63,204 nt of DNA from Methanoculleus sp. (GCA_011048835.1 DSDF01000082.1:1-63204); one strand, 5' to 3'; shown: positions 17,133 through 26,362, counted from the stretch's first letter. A program made the numbers and translations. Notes: generated from the letters alone by a model not told the origin.

Positions 17133-18668
17133 TCAGGCCTCGCGGAACCGGTCCCGCAGGTCCCTCCGGAGCAGCTTCCACCCGTGGACCCGGGGCAGCT
17201 CGTCGAGGATCACCACTTTCCGCGGGACTTTGTAGCCGGCGAGGCGGGCCTTCCCGAACGCCATGAGCTCTTCGGGGGAAATGACACAGCCGTTTTCGGG
17301 CACCACGGCGGCGACGGGGATCTCACCGCGGTGGAGATCGGGAATCCCGAAAATGGCGATGTCCCGTATCCCGGGATGTTCGATGAGCACCTTCTCCACT
17401 TCGGTGGGGTAGATCTTCCACCCCGACATGACGATCATGTCTTTTTTCCGGTCGGTGATGGCCAGCATGCCGTCTTCGTCGATATACCCGATATCCCCGG
17501 TCAAAAACCACCCTTCTGGCAGGAAAACATCCCGCGTCGCCCCGGGCATATTCCAGTAGCCCCGCGCCACCGCCGGCCCCCGCAATGCGATCTCGCCCAC
17601 CTCGCCCGCGGGAAGGGAGACAGACGGGTCGGTGACATCGACGATGGTCACCTCGGAATAGCCGACGGGTTTTCCGACGCTCCTGAATTCATCGGCGGTC
17701 TTATAGTCGTCGGGGCGGATGGCCGTGCCGGTGCCGACCACGATGGTCTCGGAAAGCCCGTATGCATTCACGATGGGGGTGTCGAACCGCGCGTGGAACT
17801 CCTTCCAGATGCGCGGGTGAAGCGGCCCGCCGCCGCTGATCATCAGGCGGGCGCTCGAGAACGTATCCTCCGTTCCGGGCGGCGTGGCGAGGAGGGAGTG
17901 GATCACTGGTGGCATGCCGGCCACCACGGTCGCTTGCATCGATTCGACGAGATCGAGGTAGCGGTCGAGATCGAAGCGCTCCATGATCACCCAGGTCCCC
18001 CCGGCCTTCACCACGGCGATCCCCCAGCTCACGCCCACGTGGGCCATGGGGTAAATGCCGAGGTAGACATCTTCGTTGCACAGATCCAGGACGTCCCGTT
18101 CGGCGTCCATCGCCGCCATCCAGTTGCCGTGGGTGAGCATCGCCCCTTTCGGCTTTCCGGTCGTCCCCGAGGTGTACTGGAGCTGGCAGAGGTCGTTGCA
18201 GTCGCAGTGGACGGGGGCAAATCTTGCGTCCTGCTCCCCGAGACTGCTCCACGGGACGGTGCCTTTGACGTCGCCGTCCACGATGATGATGGCGGTGAGC
18301 GTGGCGGCGCGTGAGCAGGCCCCCCGTGCGGTCTCCCAGCCCTGCTTCGAGGTGATGAGGGCTTTGGCCCCTGCATCGTCGACATGGTAGCGCACCTCGC
18401 CTTTGCGGAGGGCGATATTGAGCGGCACGGCGATGGCGCCTGCTCGCCAGACGGCACAATAGCTGATCAGGTACTCCGGCGAACTGTCGAGGTAGATACA
18501 CACCCGGTCTCCTTTGGAAACACCGAGCGCCGCAAGGCCGGACGCCACGCGCATCGTTTCGGCGAGCAGGTCCCGAAAGCTGCAGGTCCGGCCCGACGCC
18601 GGGTGGACGAGTGCGGGTTTATCCTCGTAGCGTGCGTTGTTATCCAGAAATGCGGTGAAATTCGTCAT
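17133..18668 (-). CDS. AMP-forming acyl-CoA synthetase / ligase
   Basis: A 511-residue ANL-superfamily enzyme that adenylates a carboxylic acid and transfers it to CoA. The phosphate loop is YTSGTTGKPKGAMLTH (near 165-180). The adenine-binding motif is NAYGLSET, the hinge region EGWFLTGDIGYID followed by DRKKDMIVMSGWKIYPTEVE, and the catalytic C-terminal lysine is in HGWKLLRRDL. Substrate-pocket residues do not allow a confident call; the length and pattern fit medium/long-chain or aryl acyl-CoA ligases. A methanogen might use it to salvage fatty or branched acids. It appears monocistronic, with a TATA-like ACTTATAC upstream. Confidence 0.88.
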   Translation of the reverse strand: MTNFTAFLDNNARYEDKPALVHPASGRTCSFRDLLAETMRVASGLAALGVSKGDRVCIYLDSSPEYLISYCAVWRAGAIAVPLNIALRKGEVRYHVDDAGAKALITSKQGWETARGACSRAATLTAIIIVDGDVKGTVPWSSLGEQDARFAPVHCDCNDLCQLQYTSGTTGKPKGAMLTHGNWMAAMDAERDVLDLCNEDVYLGIYPMAHVGVSWGIAVVKAGGTWVIMERFDLDRYLDLVESMQATVVAGMPPVIHSLLATPPGTEDTFSSARLMISGGGPLHPRIWKEFHARFDTPIVNAYGLSETIVVGTGTAIRPDDYKTADEFRSVGKPVGYSEVTIVDVTDPSVSLPAGEVGEIALRGPAVARGYWNMPGATRDVFLPEGWFLTGDIGYIDEDGMLAITDRKKDMIVMSGWKIYPTEVEKVLIEHPGIRDIAIFGIPDLHRGEIPVAAVVPENGCVISPEELMAFGKARLAGYKVPRKVVILDELPRVHGWKLLRRDLRDRFREA

Positions 18669-18737
18669 GGCGGGCTCCCGGCGAGTTGCGGCACTACTGT
18701 ACTCTGGCGTATAAGTCTGCGCATTGCGCCATAAAGG

Positions 18738-18761
18738 TTCGGAAAACGCCGTCCGAAAAAA
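18738..18761 (-). terminator. Hairpin plus oligo-T after cdc48
   Basis: On the minus strand, six T follow the stop of the Cdc48 gene directly and run into a small inverted repeat (TTCGGA, 8-base loop, TCCGAA, at 18738-18757). The T-run is the likely termination signal; the repeat may assist. Confidence 0.45.
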
Positions 18762-18764
18762 GGA

Positions 18765-21296
18765 TTACTGGTATTCGGGAGGCTGGATCTCGGCAGGGAG
18801 ACCTCCCTTGAAATGCTGCTGGATGCGGCGGTAGTGCTCGCGCAGGCGCTCGTTCATCATGGGGTGCACTTTTCCGAGAGCGGTTTCGAAATGGTGCTGG
18901 TCAATCAGGTTCGACCCGTCCCGCATGGCGTACATCGCTGCCTCGCGGCAGAGCAGCTCGAGGTCCGAGCCCACGTACCCCTCGGTATGCTCGGCAAGGA
19001 AATTGAGCATGGCATCGCGTCCAGGATCGACCAGATGGAGCGATCCGGCCCGAATATGCGCGAGAATGGAATCCCTGCGCTCGGACATGCTCAGCGGCTC
19101 GCCGTGGTTTTTGCTCAAGCCCGCGAGCTCGGCCTTCATATCGTCGATGGTGACGATCATCCGGTCACTCATGGACTCGAAGAGATCTTCCAGCCTGTTC
19201 TCGTCCAGCCCTTCGGTAATCCGGACCAGATCGTCGATGCTCGACCCTTTCAGGGGAATGGGCCGGGTGTGGATGTCGAGGATCCGCTTGCGGCTTTCCC
19301 TATCCGGCTCGGCGATGTAGATGAGGCGGTCGAACCTGCCCGCCCGGAGCAGCGCCGGGTCGATGAGTTCGGGACGGTTGGTCGCCCCCATCACCACAAC
19401 GCCCCGCATGTCCTCGAGTCCGTCCATCTCGGTGAGGATCTGGTTAACCACGCTCTCGATGACGTGGGAATCGCCTCCGCCGCCCCGTGCCGGCGCGAGG
19501 GCATCCATTTCGTCGAAGAAGATGATCGCGGGGGCGACCTGACGCGCTTTGCGAAAGACCTCCCGCACTGCGCGCTCGCTTTCTCCCACCCACTTGGAGA
19601 GCAGCTGCGGGCCCCGGACGGCGATGAAGTTCGCCCCGCTCTCGTTTGCCACCGCCTTGGCGATGAGGGTCTTTCCTGTGCCGGGCGGGCCGTAGAGGAG
19701 CACGCCGCGCGGGGGCTCGATCCCGAGGCGCTCAAACCGGCTCCGGCGGGTGAGCGGGTACTCCACCGCTTCCCGCACCTCCTCTTTTTCGTTCTCGAGC
19801 CCGCCGATATCGTTCCAGGTGATGTGGGAGACCTCTAAAAACACCTCCCGCATGGCGCTGGGGTGCATCTCCCGCAGGGCATCGCGGAAATCGTTGATGG
19901 TGACCTCCATCGACTCGAGCATCTCGGTCGGGATCTCGTCCACCTCGAGGTCGATCTCGGGCATATACCTTCTCAGGGCTTTCATGGCCGCTTCCCGGGC
20001 AAGTGCGGCGAGATCGGCCCCCACGAACCCGGTTGTCCGGGTGGCGAACTCCTCGAGGAACCGCTCACGCGTCCGCATCACCTCGTCTTCCAGCACCTTG
20101 AGCTCCTCGCGCATATCGGCCCTGCCCGCCTCATCGAGATCCCCCTCTTTTACGAGCACTTCCCTGCGCTTGTCCAGGATCCTGCTCTCGCCTTCCAGCG
20201 GCATCCCGCGGGTGTGGATGCGGAGCACTTCAAGACGGTCCTCCTCGTTGGGGACCCCGATCTCGATCTCGCGGTCGAACCGGCCGGGACGGCGCAGCGC
20301 CGGGTCGATGGCGTCGAGGCGGTTGGTGGCCCCGATCACCACCACCTCGCCGCGTTCCTCGAGCCCGTCCATCATGGTGAGCAGCTGGGCGACGACACGG
20401 CGCTCCACCTCGCCGGTCACCTCCTCGCGCTTGGGGGCGATGGAGTCCAGCTCGTCGATGAAGATGATGGAAGGCGCGTTGTTCTGCGCCTCCTCGAAGA
20501 TCTCTCGCAGGCGCTGTTCGCTCTCCCCGTAGTACTTGGAGATGACCTCGGGCCCGGCGATGGGGATGAAATTCGCCCCGCTTTCGTTTGCCACCGCCTT
20601 GGCGATGAGGGTCTTGCCCGTGCCCGGCGGGCCGTAGAGGAGCACGCCCTTGGGGGGATCGATACCCAGCTTGCGGAAGAGCTCGGGGTGGCGCATGGGC
20701 AGTTCGATGGTCTCCCGCACGCGCTGGAGCTCGCCCTTCAGCCCGCCGATGTCCTCGTAGGAGATGTATCGCAGTCCCTCGAACCCCGCCGCCGGTTTGT
20801 CGGAGAACTCTATCTGTGTATTTTTCGTGATGATGACCGCGTGTTCCGGCTCCATGACCACCGCCTTGAACGAGATGATCTGCGGTTGCATGAAGGGCAT
20901 CCCGGCCTGGACGGGGACGGTATCGTTTTTTGCCATCGGGAAATCGATGAAATGGTTGATGGCCTGGTTGAAGTTGATGGGCGCCTGCCGGGGGAGGTCT
21001 TCGGGGGGTGCGAAGACTACCCGTTCAGCCTCGATCTCTTCGGTGACCTTGGCTATCTGGACGCGCTCCCCGATACTCACTTCAGCGTTGGCGCGGGTGA
21101 AACTGTCGATGCGAATCTTCCCCTGGTTCCAGTCGTTCACCATCATCCGCCAGACCTTGGCGACGGTCCGGCGTTTTCCTTCGATATAGATGAGGTCGCC
21201 GGGGGAGAGCCGCAGCTGCAGCATGGTGTCCGGATCGAGGCGGGCTTTCCCTCCGCCCTGATCCTCGGGATATGCACTATCCACCTTGAGGAACAT
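18765..21296 (-). CDS. Cdc48/VAT-type AAA+ ATPase with lid insertions
   Basis: An 843-residue double AAA+ unfoldase, related to VCP/p97, that extracts or unfolds proteins for the proteasome. The N-terminal double-psi barrel region is about 1-175. D1 has Walker [13 protein letters not shown] (222-233) and Walker B FIDELDS near 279. D2 has Walker A at 536-547 and Walker B FFDEMDA near 593. Compared with usual archaeal homologues, both ATPase lids contain charged helical insertions at equivalent sites: about 37 residues in D1 (near 369-415) and about 73 in D2 (near 684-762). The C-terminus (ending PPEYQ) lacks the classic HbYX motif. It shares a short divergent promoter with larC. Confidence 0.93.
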   Translation of the reverse strand: MFLKVDSAYPEDQGGGKARLDPDTMLQLRLSPGDLIYIEGKRRTVAKVWRMMVNDWNQGKIRIDSFTRANAEVSIGERVQIAKVTEEIEAERVVFAPPEDLPRQAPINFNQAINHFIDFPMAKNDTVPVQAGMPFMQPQIISFKAVVMEPEHAVIITKNTQIEFSDKPAAGFEGLRYISYEDIGGLKGELQRVRETIELPMRHPELFRKLGIDPPKGVLLYGPPGTGKTLIAKAVANESGANFIPIAGPEVISKYYGESEQRLREIFEEAQNNAPSIIFIDELDSIAPKREEVTGEVERRVVAQLLTMMDGLEERGEVVVIGATNRLDAIDPALRRPGRFDREIEIGVPNEEDRLEVLRIHTRGMPLEGESRILDKRREVLVKEGDLDEAGRADMREELKVLEDEVMRTRERFLEEFATRTTGFVGADLAALAREAAMKALRRYMPEIDLEVDEIPTEMLESMEVTINDFRDALREMHPSAMREVFLEVSHITWNDIGGLENEKEEVREAVEYPLTRRSRFERLGIEPPRGVLLYGPPGTGKTLIAKAVANESGANFIAVRGPQLLSKWVGESERAVREVFRKARQVAPAIIFFDEMDALAPARGGGGDSHVIESVVNQILTEMDGLEDMRGVVVMGATNRPELIDPALLRAGRFDRLIYIAEPDRESRKRILDIHTRPIPLKGSSIDDLVRITEGLDENRLEDLFESMSDRMIVTIDDMKAELAGLSKNHGEPLSMSERRDSILAHIRAGSLHLVDPGRDAMLNFLAEHTEGYVGSDLELLCREAAMYAMRDGSNLIDQHHFETALGKVHPMMNERLREHYRRIQQHFKGGLPAEIQPPEYQ

Positions 21297-21313
21297 ATCG
21301 AATCACTCTAAAA

Positions 21314-21323
21314 CCATATATGG
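21314..21323. promoter_or_regulatory. Palindromic TATA box shared by cdc48 and larC
   Basis: CCATATATGG is a perfect palindrome in the 51-base gap between the divergent starts at 21296 and 21348. Its centre lies about 22 bases from the cdc48 start and 29 from the larC start. It can therefore serve as TATA element in both directions for nearly leaderless transcripts. Confidence 0.5.
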
Positions 21324-21347
21324 CATAGTTAATAAGTACTGTTACGC

Positions 21348-22541
21348 ATGCAGATTCTCTTCTTTGATCCCTTCAACGGCGCTGCGGGGGACATGGTGAC
21401 CGCCGCCCTCCTTGCCCTTGGTGCTGACCGCGATGCGGTTGCCCGCGCCATGCGCTCGGTGGTGGGCGAGCCCGAGATCACCGTGGTCGACCGTTGCGGC
21501 ATCCGGGCGCTGCGCATCGAGACCGGGGCGGGAGGAGAGCACCGGACGCTCGAGGAGGTGCTGGCGCGGGTCGCCGCCTGTGATGCCCCAGAAACCGCCA
21601 GACGGATGGCCAGGAGGGTGTTCGAGCGCATCCACCGGGCCGAGACGTCGGTCCACGGCGATCAAGCCCACTTTCACGAGGTGGGTGCGGACGATGCCGT
21701 CGCCGACGTGATCGGGGCCTGCACGGCGTTCCACGCTCTTGCTCCCGGTGCCGTGGTGGTGCGCCCCGTCGGGCTCGGAGAAGGGACCACGGAAGGATCG
21801 CACGGCAGGTTTCCTCTCCCCGCGCCGGCGACCATCGCGATCCTGCGCGAGGCGGGCCTGCCGGTCAGGTTCACCGGGGAGCAGCGTGAGCTCTGCACCC
21901 CCACGGGGGCGGCGCTGCTGGCGGAGTTCGCCGCGGTGGGCGGCGTCCTTCTCGCCGACGCCCGTATCCGCGGCATCGGCTACGGTGCCGGGAGCAGGGA
22001 CCCGGACCACACCCCCAATGTCCTGCGCGCCCTCCTGCTCGAGACCGGCGATCCCGGCGGGGAGGGAGATCGGGTCGACATTCTCGAGACCAATGTCGAC
22101 GACGTGACCGGGGAGGTGATCGGCCACGCGATCGGGCGGCTGATGGAGGAGGGGGCGCGGGACGCGTCGGCCGTTCCTGCGGTCATGAAAAAAGGGCGTG
22201 CAGGCCACCTGGTGCGCGTCGTCTGCGCCCCCGCCGATACCGACCGCCTCGCCGCCCTGATCACCCGCGAACTCGGCACGCTGGGCATCCGGTGCATCCC
22301 CTCCGTCCACCGCTTCGTGGCCCGGCGCACCGTGGAGGAGGTGGCGGTAATGGTCGGGGGTTCGGAGTACTCGCTCAGAGTGAAGGTGGGATGGGACGGC
22401 CCCTTCCCCTCGTCGCTGAAGGCGGAATACGAGGACGCGCGGGCCTGTGCACAGGCGGCGGGCATCCCCCTGCGCGAGGCGATGCGGCTCGCGGAGGAGG
22501 CCGGCTGGCGCAGGATCCGGGAGAGGGGAGCGGAGCGATAG
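21348..22541 (+). CDS. larC: LarC nickel insertion protein (nickel-pincer cofactor synthesis)
   Basis: A 397-residue full-length LarC in one uninterrupted frame, unlike the bacterial case where a programmed frameshift joins LarC1 and LarC2. The N-terminus FFDPFNGAAGDM is diagnostic. The HFHEVGADDAVADVIG motif and the C-terminal ETNVDDVTGEVIGHAI are also present. LarC inserts nickel into the pyridinium bis-thiocarboxylate mononucleotide cofactor of lactate racemase and its relatives. LarB, LarE and a LarA-type racemase are not in the window. The stop codon directly abuts the radB start, so the two are co-transcribed. Confidence 0.92.
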   Translation: MQILFFDPFNGAAGDMVTAALLALGADRDAVARAMRSVVGEPEITVVDRCGIRALRIETGAGGEHRTLEEVLARVAACDAPETARRMARRVFERIHRAETSVHGDQAHFHEVGADDAVADVIGACTAFHALAPGAVVVRPVGLGEGTTEGSHGRFPLPAPATIAILREAGLPVRFTGEQRELCTPTGAALLAEFAAVGGVLLADARIRGIGYGAGSRDPDHTPNVLRALLLETGDPGGEGDRVDILETNVDDVTGEVIGHAIGRLMEEGARDASAVPAVMKKGRAGHLVRVVCAPADTDRLAALITRELGTLGIRCIPSVHRFVARRTVEEVAVMVGGSEYSLRVKVGWDGPFPSSLKAEYEDARACAQAAGIPLREAMRLAEEAGWRRIRERGAER

Positions 22542-23210
22542 ATGGACTCATCGCGTGTGTCCACCGGGTCGCCCGCCCTCGATGATCTGCTGGGCGGGGG
22601 GCTGGAGCGCAGGACCATCACTCAGGTCTACGGCGAGCCGGGATGCGGCAAGAGCACCCTCTGCCTGCTTGCCGCCGTAGCGGTGCTGGCCGAAGGCCTG
22701 CCGGTGGTGTACATCGATTCCGAGGGCTTCTCCGCCGACCGGTTCCGGCAGATCGCCGGTGACGCCGCAGAGTCCTGCGCCGACCGGCTCTTCCTCTTCG
22801 AGCCCGAGACCTTCGACCAGCAGGCGATCATGATCGGGGAGTGCGAGGCAATCGTGCGGTCACGGCATGCGGGGCTCATCGTGCTCGATTCGGTGACCGC
22901 CCTCTACCGCAGTGAGATGCTGCCGGGAGGTGAGGTGCAGCGCCGCCTCGGGCACCAGCTGGTCAGGCTGCTGGGGTACGCCAAACGCTTCGACATTCCC
23001 GTGCTCGTCACCAACCAGGTGTACATGGACATCGACCGAGGGGTCGTGAAGGGGCTTGGCGGCACCACGCTCCGCCACATCTCCAAGGCCATCGTGCGGA
23101 TCGAAAAGCGCAACGGCTCGCGGCGTGCCGTACTGGAAAAGCACCGTTCCCTGCCCGAAGAGGGAGCATTCGAGTTTGAAATCGTAAAAGAGGGGATTAA
23201 AAGGTTATAA
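22542..23210 (+). CDS. radB: RadB recombination-associated RecA-family ATPase
   Basis: A 222-residue RadA paralogue consisting of the ATPase core only, without the N-terminal helix-hairpin-helix domain of RadA. Walker A is GEPGCGKST, Walker B is LIVLDSVTAL, and LVTNQVYMDIDRG matches the RadB/RecA loop region. RadB binds DNA and modulates RadA or Holliday-junction processing in Euryarchaeota. The ATG follows the larC stop with no spacer. Its last 14 bases overlap the 3' end of the opposite-strand dapF gene. Confidence 0.92.
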   Translation: MDSSRVSTGSPALDDLLGGGLERRTITQVYGEPGCGKSTLCLLAAVAVLAEGLPVVYIDSEGFSADRFRQIAGDAAESCADRLFLFEPETFDQQAIMIGECEAIVRSRHAGLIVLDSVTALYRSEMLPGGEVQRRLGHQLVRLLGYAKRFDIPVLVTNQVYMDIDRGVVKGLGGTTLRHISKAIVRIEKRNGSRRAVLEKHRSLPEEGAFEFEIVKEGIKRL

Positions 23211-24042
23211 CGCCGGTGAACACGCTCACCGCGGGCCCTTCCATCTTCGTCTCCTCGTCGAGGTAGATGGTGAGCGGCCCGCCGGGGGTGTGCACCTCGA
23301 CGGTCGTCCCGATGGGCGCCATCGCCGCCATCCCCTGTTCGGCAAGGTGGTGGGCGACGGCGGCCGAAGCGGTCGCTCCGGTGCCGCAGGAGAGGGTTTC
23401 ACCCTCGATGCCCCGCTCGAACGTCCTGATGCGCAGCTCGTTTTCACCGGCGATCTCGACGAAGTTCACGTTGGCACCTTCGGGAAAGGAGTGATGGCGG
23501 CGGATGATGGGGGCTACCTCGTCGAGAGGGATATGGGCGATCTCGTCGACGAATACCACGGCGTGGGGGACGCCGACGCTCACCGCATAGACCTCGTAGT
23601 CGGCGATGCTCTCTTTGTATTCTCCTTCACCCTCGGCGGGGATGTCGGCCCGGTCGAATCTGGGCGTGGGCATCGAGACCACGGCACTGAACCCCCCTTC
23701 CCCGGTGCCCTTCATCTCCATGGTGATCTCGCCTGCCGGGGTCTCCACGGTGCAGAAATCCTTGGCGAGATTTGCATCGTAGATATACCTGCCCAGGCAG
23801 CGGATCCCGTTGCCGCACATCTCCGCTTCGCTCTCGTCCGGCTGGAAGAGACGCATCTTAAAGAGTGACGTGGCGGACCCCGAGAGGAACAGCACGCCGT
23901 CCGCCCCGATGCCGTAGCGCCGGTCGCAGTAGAGGCGGGCGAATACGGGCTTCATGTCATCGGGAATCACAGTCCCCTGTAGTTCATTAATGAGAATGAA
24001 ATCATTCCCGTTGCCATGTAATTTGGTGAAATAAATTTCCAT
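23197..24042 (-). CDS. dapF: Diaminopimelate epimerase
   Basis: DapF interconverts LL- and meso-diaminopimelate in lysine synthesis. The 281-residue protein has both catalytic cysteines: the first in MCGNGIRCLGRY and the second in SCGTGATASA, plus FTKLHGNGNDFILIN at the N-terminus. The length is normal. Pseudomurein or peptidoglycan genes are not nearby, so lysine synthesis is the likely role. It converges on radB with a 14-base overlap of coding ends. The 96-base gap upstream holds a small inverted repeat (24099-24116). Confidence 0.95.
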   Translation of the reverse strand: MEIYFTKLHGNGNDFILINELQGTVIPDDMKPVFARLYCDRRYGIGADGVLFLSGSATSLFKMRLFQPDESEAEMCGNGIRCLGRYIYDANLAKDFCTVETPAGEITMEMKGTGEGGFSAVVSMPTPRFDRADIPAEGEGEYKESIADYEVYAVSVGVPHAVVFVDEIAHIPLDEVAPIIRRHHSFPEGANVNFVEIAGENELRIRTFERGIEGETLSCGTGATASAAVAHHLAEQGMAAMAPIGTTVEVHTPGGPLTIYLDEETKMEGPAVSVFTGVITF

Positions 24043-24098
24043 ACAGCATCAACCCTCGTGCGGTCACAGCAAGGCTGCGTGCACATGTAGCATGATCT

Positions 24099-24116
24099 AT
24101 CAGGTGGTAGCCTGAT
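24099..24116. repeat. Small inverted repeat upstream of dapF
   Basis: ATCAGG-TGGTAG-CCTGAT, 57 bases before the dapF start. A second, overlapping pair (ATGATC/GATCAT, 24092-24119) surrounds it. Function unknown; operator or RNA hairpin are both possible. Confidence 0.3.
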
Positions 24117-24138
24117 CATACAATAAGGATTGTGTTTT

Positions 24139-25338
24139 TCAGCGTGATCCCCATTTTGAAAGCGCCCGTGCAAGTTCGGGATGGTCCTGTGCGTATTCTT
24201 CGGAGCCCACGCCCGCCAAGAACGCGTCCACCGCCTGCCGCATGGCCCGGGCGCCGGCGGCCGTGCCGTCGGGGTGCCCGTGGATACCCCCGCCCGCCTG
24301 GAGCACCACGTCGGTGCCGAGGGTGCTCAGTTCGGCATGCACCTTGCCGGGGTGCAGCCCGCCGCTTGCCACGGGGAACGCGGCGTTCATCCCGAACGAC
24401 GCTTCGGTGAGCGCACGGTTGTCGCCAAGGAGTTCCTCCAGGTTGTGCTCCATCTTGCCGCTCACCGTGCCGGTATGCAGCTGGTCGCCGCCCAGCATGC
24501 GCACGATCCGGGCGATGGGCCGCATGGCCACGCCATGATGGGGATTTCTCGTCATCGCCGCATGCATGGTGCGGTGGACATGGATGGGAACCCTGATACC
24601 CGGGGCCTCGGCGAGCGCCTGCAGTGCGGAAAAGCCGCAGGTGATCACGTCGACCATGAGGGTATTGGCCCCGAGGTCGATGGCATACTCCGCACGCTCC
24701 ACGATGCGGTCGGCCCGGTCCGAGACATTGACCGCATAGAGCACCGTTCTGCCGGTCTCCGATGTCGCCTCGTCGAGCCGGGCCATGACCGCCGGCACGC
24801 GCTCGTCGAGGGGGCAGAATGCCTGGCTGGTCAGGGTCTCGTCGTCCTTGATGAAATCCACACCTCCCATTGCGGCCTCGTAGGCGACCGCGGCGGTGTC
24901 TTCGGGGTTCAGCCCCACTTTCGGCTTGATGATGGTCCCGACGTGGGGGCGCCGTGTCGTGCCGATCAGTTTCCTGACCCCCTTGATGCCGAATTTCGGC
25001 CCCTTGAAGGGGACGAGCCCGGCGGGCAGGTCGATGTCCAGCAGGCGGACCGCGGCCAGGCTCGAGAGGCCAAAGAGGTTTCCGGCAACCACGGAGAGGT
25101 ACTGGGGGACATTGCCGGGCTCGAAGATCTCCGCGGGGAAATGTATCTTCGTGACATATCCGTCTCCTCGCGCGTCCACGCTCTCGACGCTGCCGTCGAG
25201 CCGCTGGACATAGGCGGTGCGGGTGGTAAGATCGGTCCACGTGCCGGTCGTCTCCTCCTCGGAGATCGCCTGCGCCGCCTGCTCGGGGCTCGTTCCCTGA
25301 TCGGGGATGAAGAAATAGGTTGCAATCACATCTGGCAT
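24139..25338 (-). CDS. rbcL: RuBisCO large subunit, form III
   Basis: A 399-residue catalytic RuBisCO. Conserved residues are present: lysines in GTIIKPKVGL, the carbamylated Lys and metal ligands in GGVDFIKDDET, the catalytic His-Arg in HVHRTMH, His in GDQLHTGTVSGK with the loop-6 Lys, and the phosphate sites in ASGGLHPGK and LQAGGGIHGHPDG. The residue pattern is that of archaeal form III. The partner gene 5 bases upstream encodes ribose-1,5-bisphosphate isomerase, which makes its substrate ribulose 1,5-bisphosphate. The likely role is AMP/nucleoside salvage into 3-phosphoglycerate. I chose the ATG at 25338, which has GGAG upstream, over a GTG at 25347. Confidence 0.93.
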   Translation of the reverse strand: MPDVIATYFFIPDQGTSPEQAAQAISEEETTGTWTDLTTRTAYVQRLDGSVESVDARGDGYVTKIHFPAEIFEPGNVPQYLSVVAGNLFGLSSLAAVRLLDIDLPAGLVPFKGPKFGIKGVRKLIGTTRRPHVGTIIKPKVGLNPEDTAAVAYEAAMGGVDFIKDDETLTSQAFCPLDERVPAVMARLDEATSETGRTVLYAVNVSDRADRIVERAEYAIDLGANTLMVDVITCGFSALQALAEAPGIRVPIHVHRTMHAAMTRNPHHGVAMRPIARIVRMLGGDQLHTGTVSGKMEHNLEELLGDNRALTEASFGMNAAFPVASGGLHPGKVHAELSTLGTDVVLQAGGGIHGHPDGTAAGARAMRQAVDAFLAGVGSEEYAQDHPELARALSKWGSR

Positions 25339-25343
25339 GCTAC

Positions 25344-26306
25344 TCACTCCTGATCTTGGTGATCGATTTCAAATATTTTCTGGAACTCCTCGATATCCCA
25401 GCCGAGGTACTCCCTGATGATGACATAAGCGAGTTCGGGGGGGAACGCCCCCTGCTCGGTGACGATGAGATCGACGTATTCGGCCGGGGTCACGTCGAAT
25501 GCGGGATTGTGAACCGTTACGTGACGAAGGGCGCCTGCGATGTCCGCGGCGAGCACCTCCCCCGGGTCCCGCTCTTCGATCTCGATCAACTCCCCGAGAA
25601 TTGTCCGCGGCGCGAACTTGTAGGTTTCGGCGGCCACGACGAGGTTGGTGCGGGCTTCGTGGGCGGCGAGGGCGATCTGTGAGGTGCCGATCTTGTTGAC
25701 CACCGCCCCGTTGACCGCAATGGCGTCCGATCCCACGATGACGAGATCGATGTCGTTCATGAAGGAGCGCGCTGCGGAGTCGACGATATAGCGGGTGGGT
25801 ATCCCGGCGTCGTTGAGCGCCCTGATGGTCAGCAGCCCCTGGTTGCGGGGGCGCACCTCGGTAGCGAAGACCTCGACCTCTTTGCCCTGCCGGTGGGCCT
25901 CGAGGATGCAGGCGAGCGCCGCCTGCGAGTTGCAGTGGGTCATCAGGACATCGCCGTCCGAGATGTGGCGCGCCCCGATCTCGCCGATCCGCTCGACCGC
26001 CGTGGTCGAGGACGCGATGAACGCATCGGCCCGCGAGTGCAGGGCACGGCGGGCTTCGTCGAGGCTGGCAGCCCGCCGGACGCTGTTCATCACGAAATGA
26101 AGCGCATTGGGAAGCGATACTGCTGTCGGCCTCGTGGCGAGGAGGGTGCCCGCGGCCCGCTCCATCTCCTGCAGATAGCGTTCGAGGGACGACGCATCGA
26201 CGGTGTGATCATGGTCTTTGAGGGCTTCGACCGCGGCGCGGGCGATTTTCCCCGCCCCCCGGATCTCCATTGTCCGTATCTTCTCCGCGGTTTCGTAAAG
26301 CGACAT
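25344..26306 (-). CDS. Ribose-1,5-bisphosphate isomerase (eIF2B-alpha-like fold)
   Basis: A 320-residue member of the eIF2B-alpha/MtnA superfamily. It has the R15P isomerase pattern rather than that of methylthioribose-phosphate isomerase: MTHCNSQAAL with the catalytic Cys, EVRPRNQGLLTIRAL, and DLVIVGSDAIAVNGAVVNKIGT with the catalytic Asp. It converts ribose 1,5-bisphosphate to ribulose 1,5-bisphosphate for the RuBisCO encoded 5 bases downstream. The AMP phosphorylase of the same pathway is not in the window. The start at 26306 lies about 27 bases from an AT-rich box shared with the divergent HAD gene, which suggests a leaderless transcript. Confidence 0.9.
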   Translation of the reverse strand: MSLYETAEKIRTMEIRGAGKIARAAVEALKDHDHTVDASSLERYLQEMERAAGTLLATRPTAVSLPNALHFVMNSVRRAASLDEARRALHSRADAFIASSTTAVERIGEIGARHISDGDVLMTHCNSQAALACILEAHRQGKEVEVFATEVRPRNQGLLTIRALNDAGIPTRYIVDSAARSFMNDIDLVIVGSDAIAVNGAVVNKIGTSQIALAAHEARTNLVVAAETYKFAPRTILGELIEIEERDPGEVLAADIAGALRHVTVHNPAFDVTPAEYVDLIVTEQGAFPPELAYVIIREYLGWDIEEFQKIFEIDHQDQE

Positions 26307-26324
26307 TACCTTCAATGAGGAGGT

Positions 26325-26346
26325 GATAATATAATAATTGATAGAA
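26325..26346. promoter_or_regulatory. AT-rich bidirectional promoter between R15P isomerase and HAD genes
   Basis: GATAATATAATAATTGATAG is the only AT-rich block in the 56-base gap. Its centre is about 28 bases from each start codon (26306 and 26363). It probably contains the TATA elements of both leaderless transcripts. Confidence 0.45.
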
Positions 26347-26362
26347 TTATTGCCGTGAATCT

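Noticed and set aside
19863-21311. 482-codon plus-strand open frame opposite cdc48
   Set aside because: Shadow frame; cdc48 on the other strand has both AAA modules intact.
21348-22541. Programmed frameshift in larC
   Set aside because: The frame is continuous through both the N- and C-terminal LarC parts, so no frameshift is needed.
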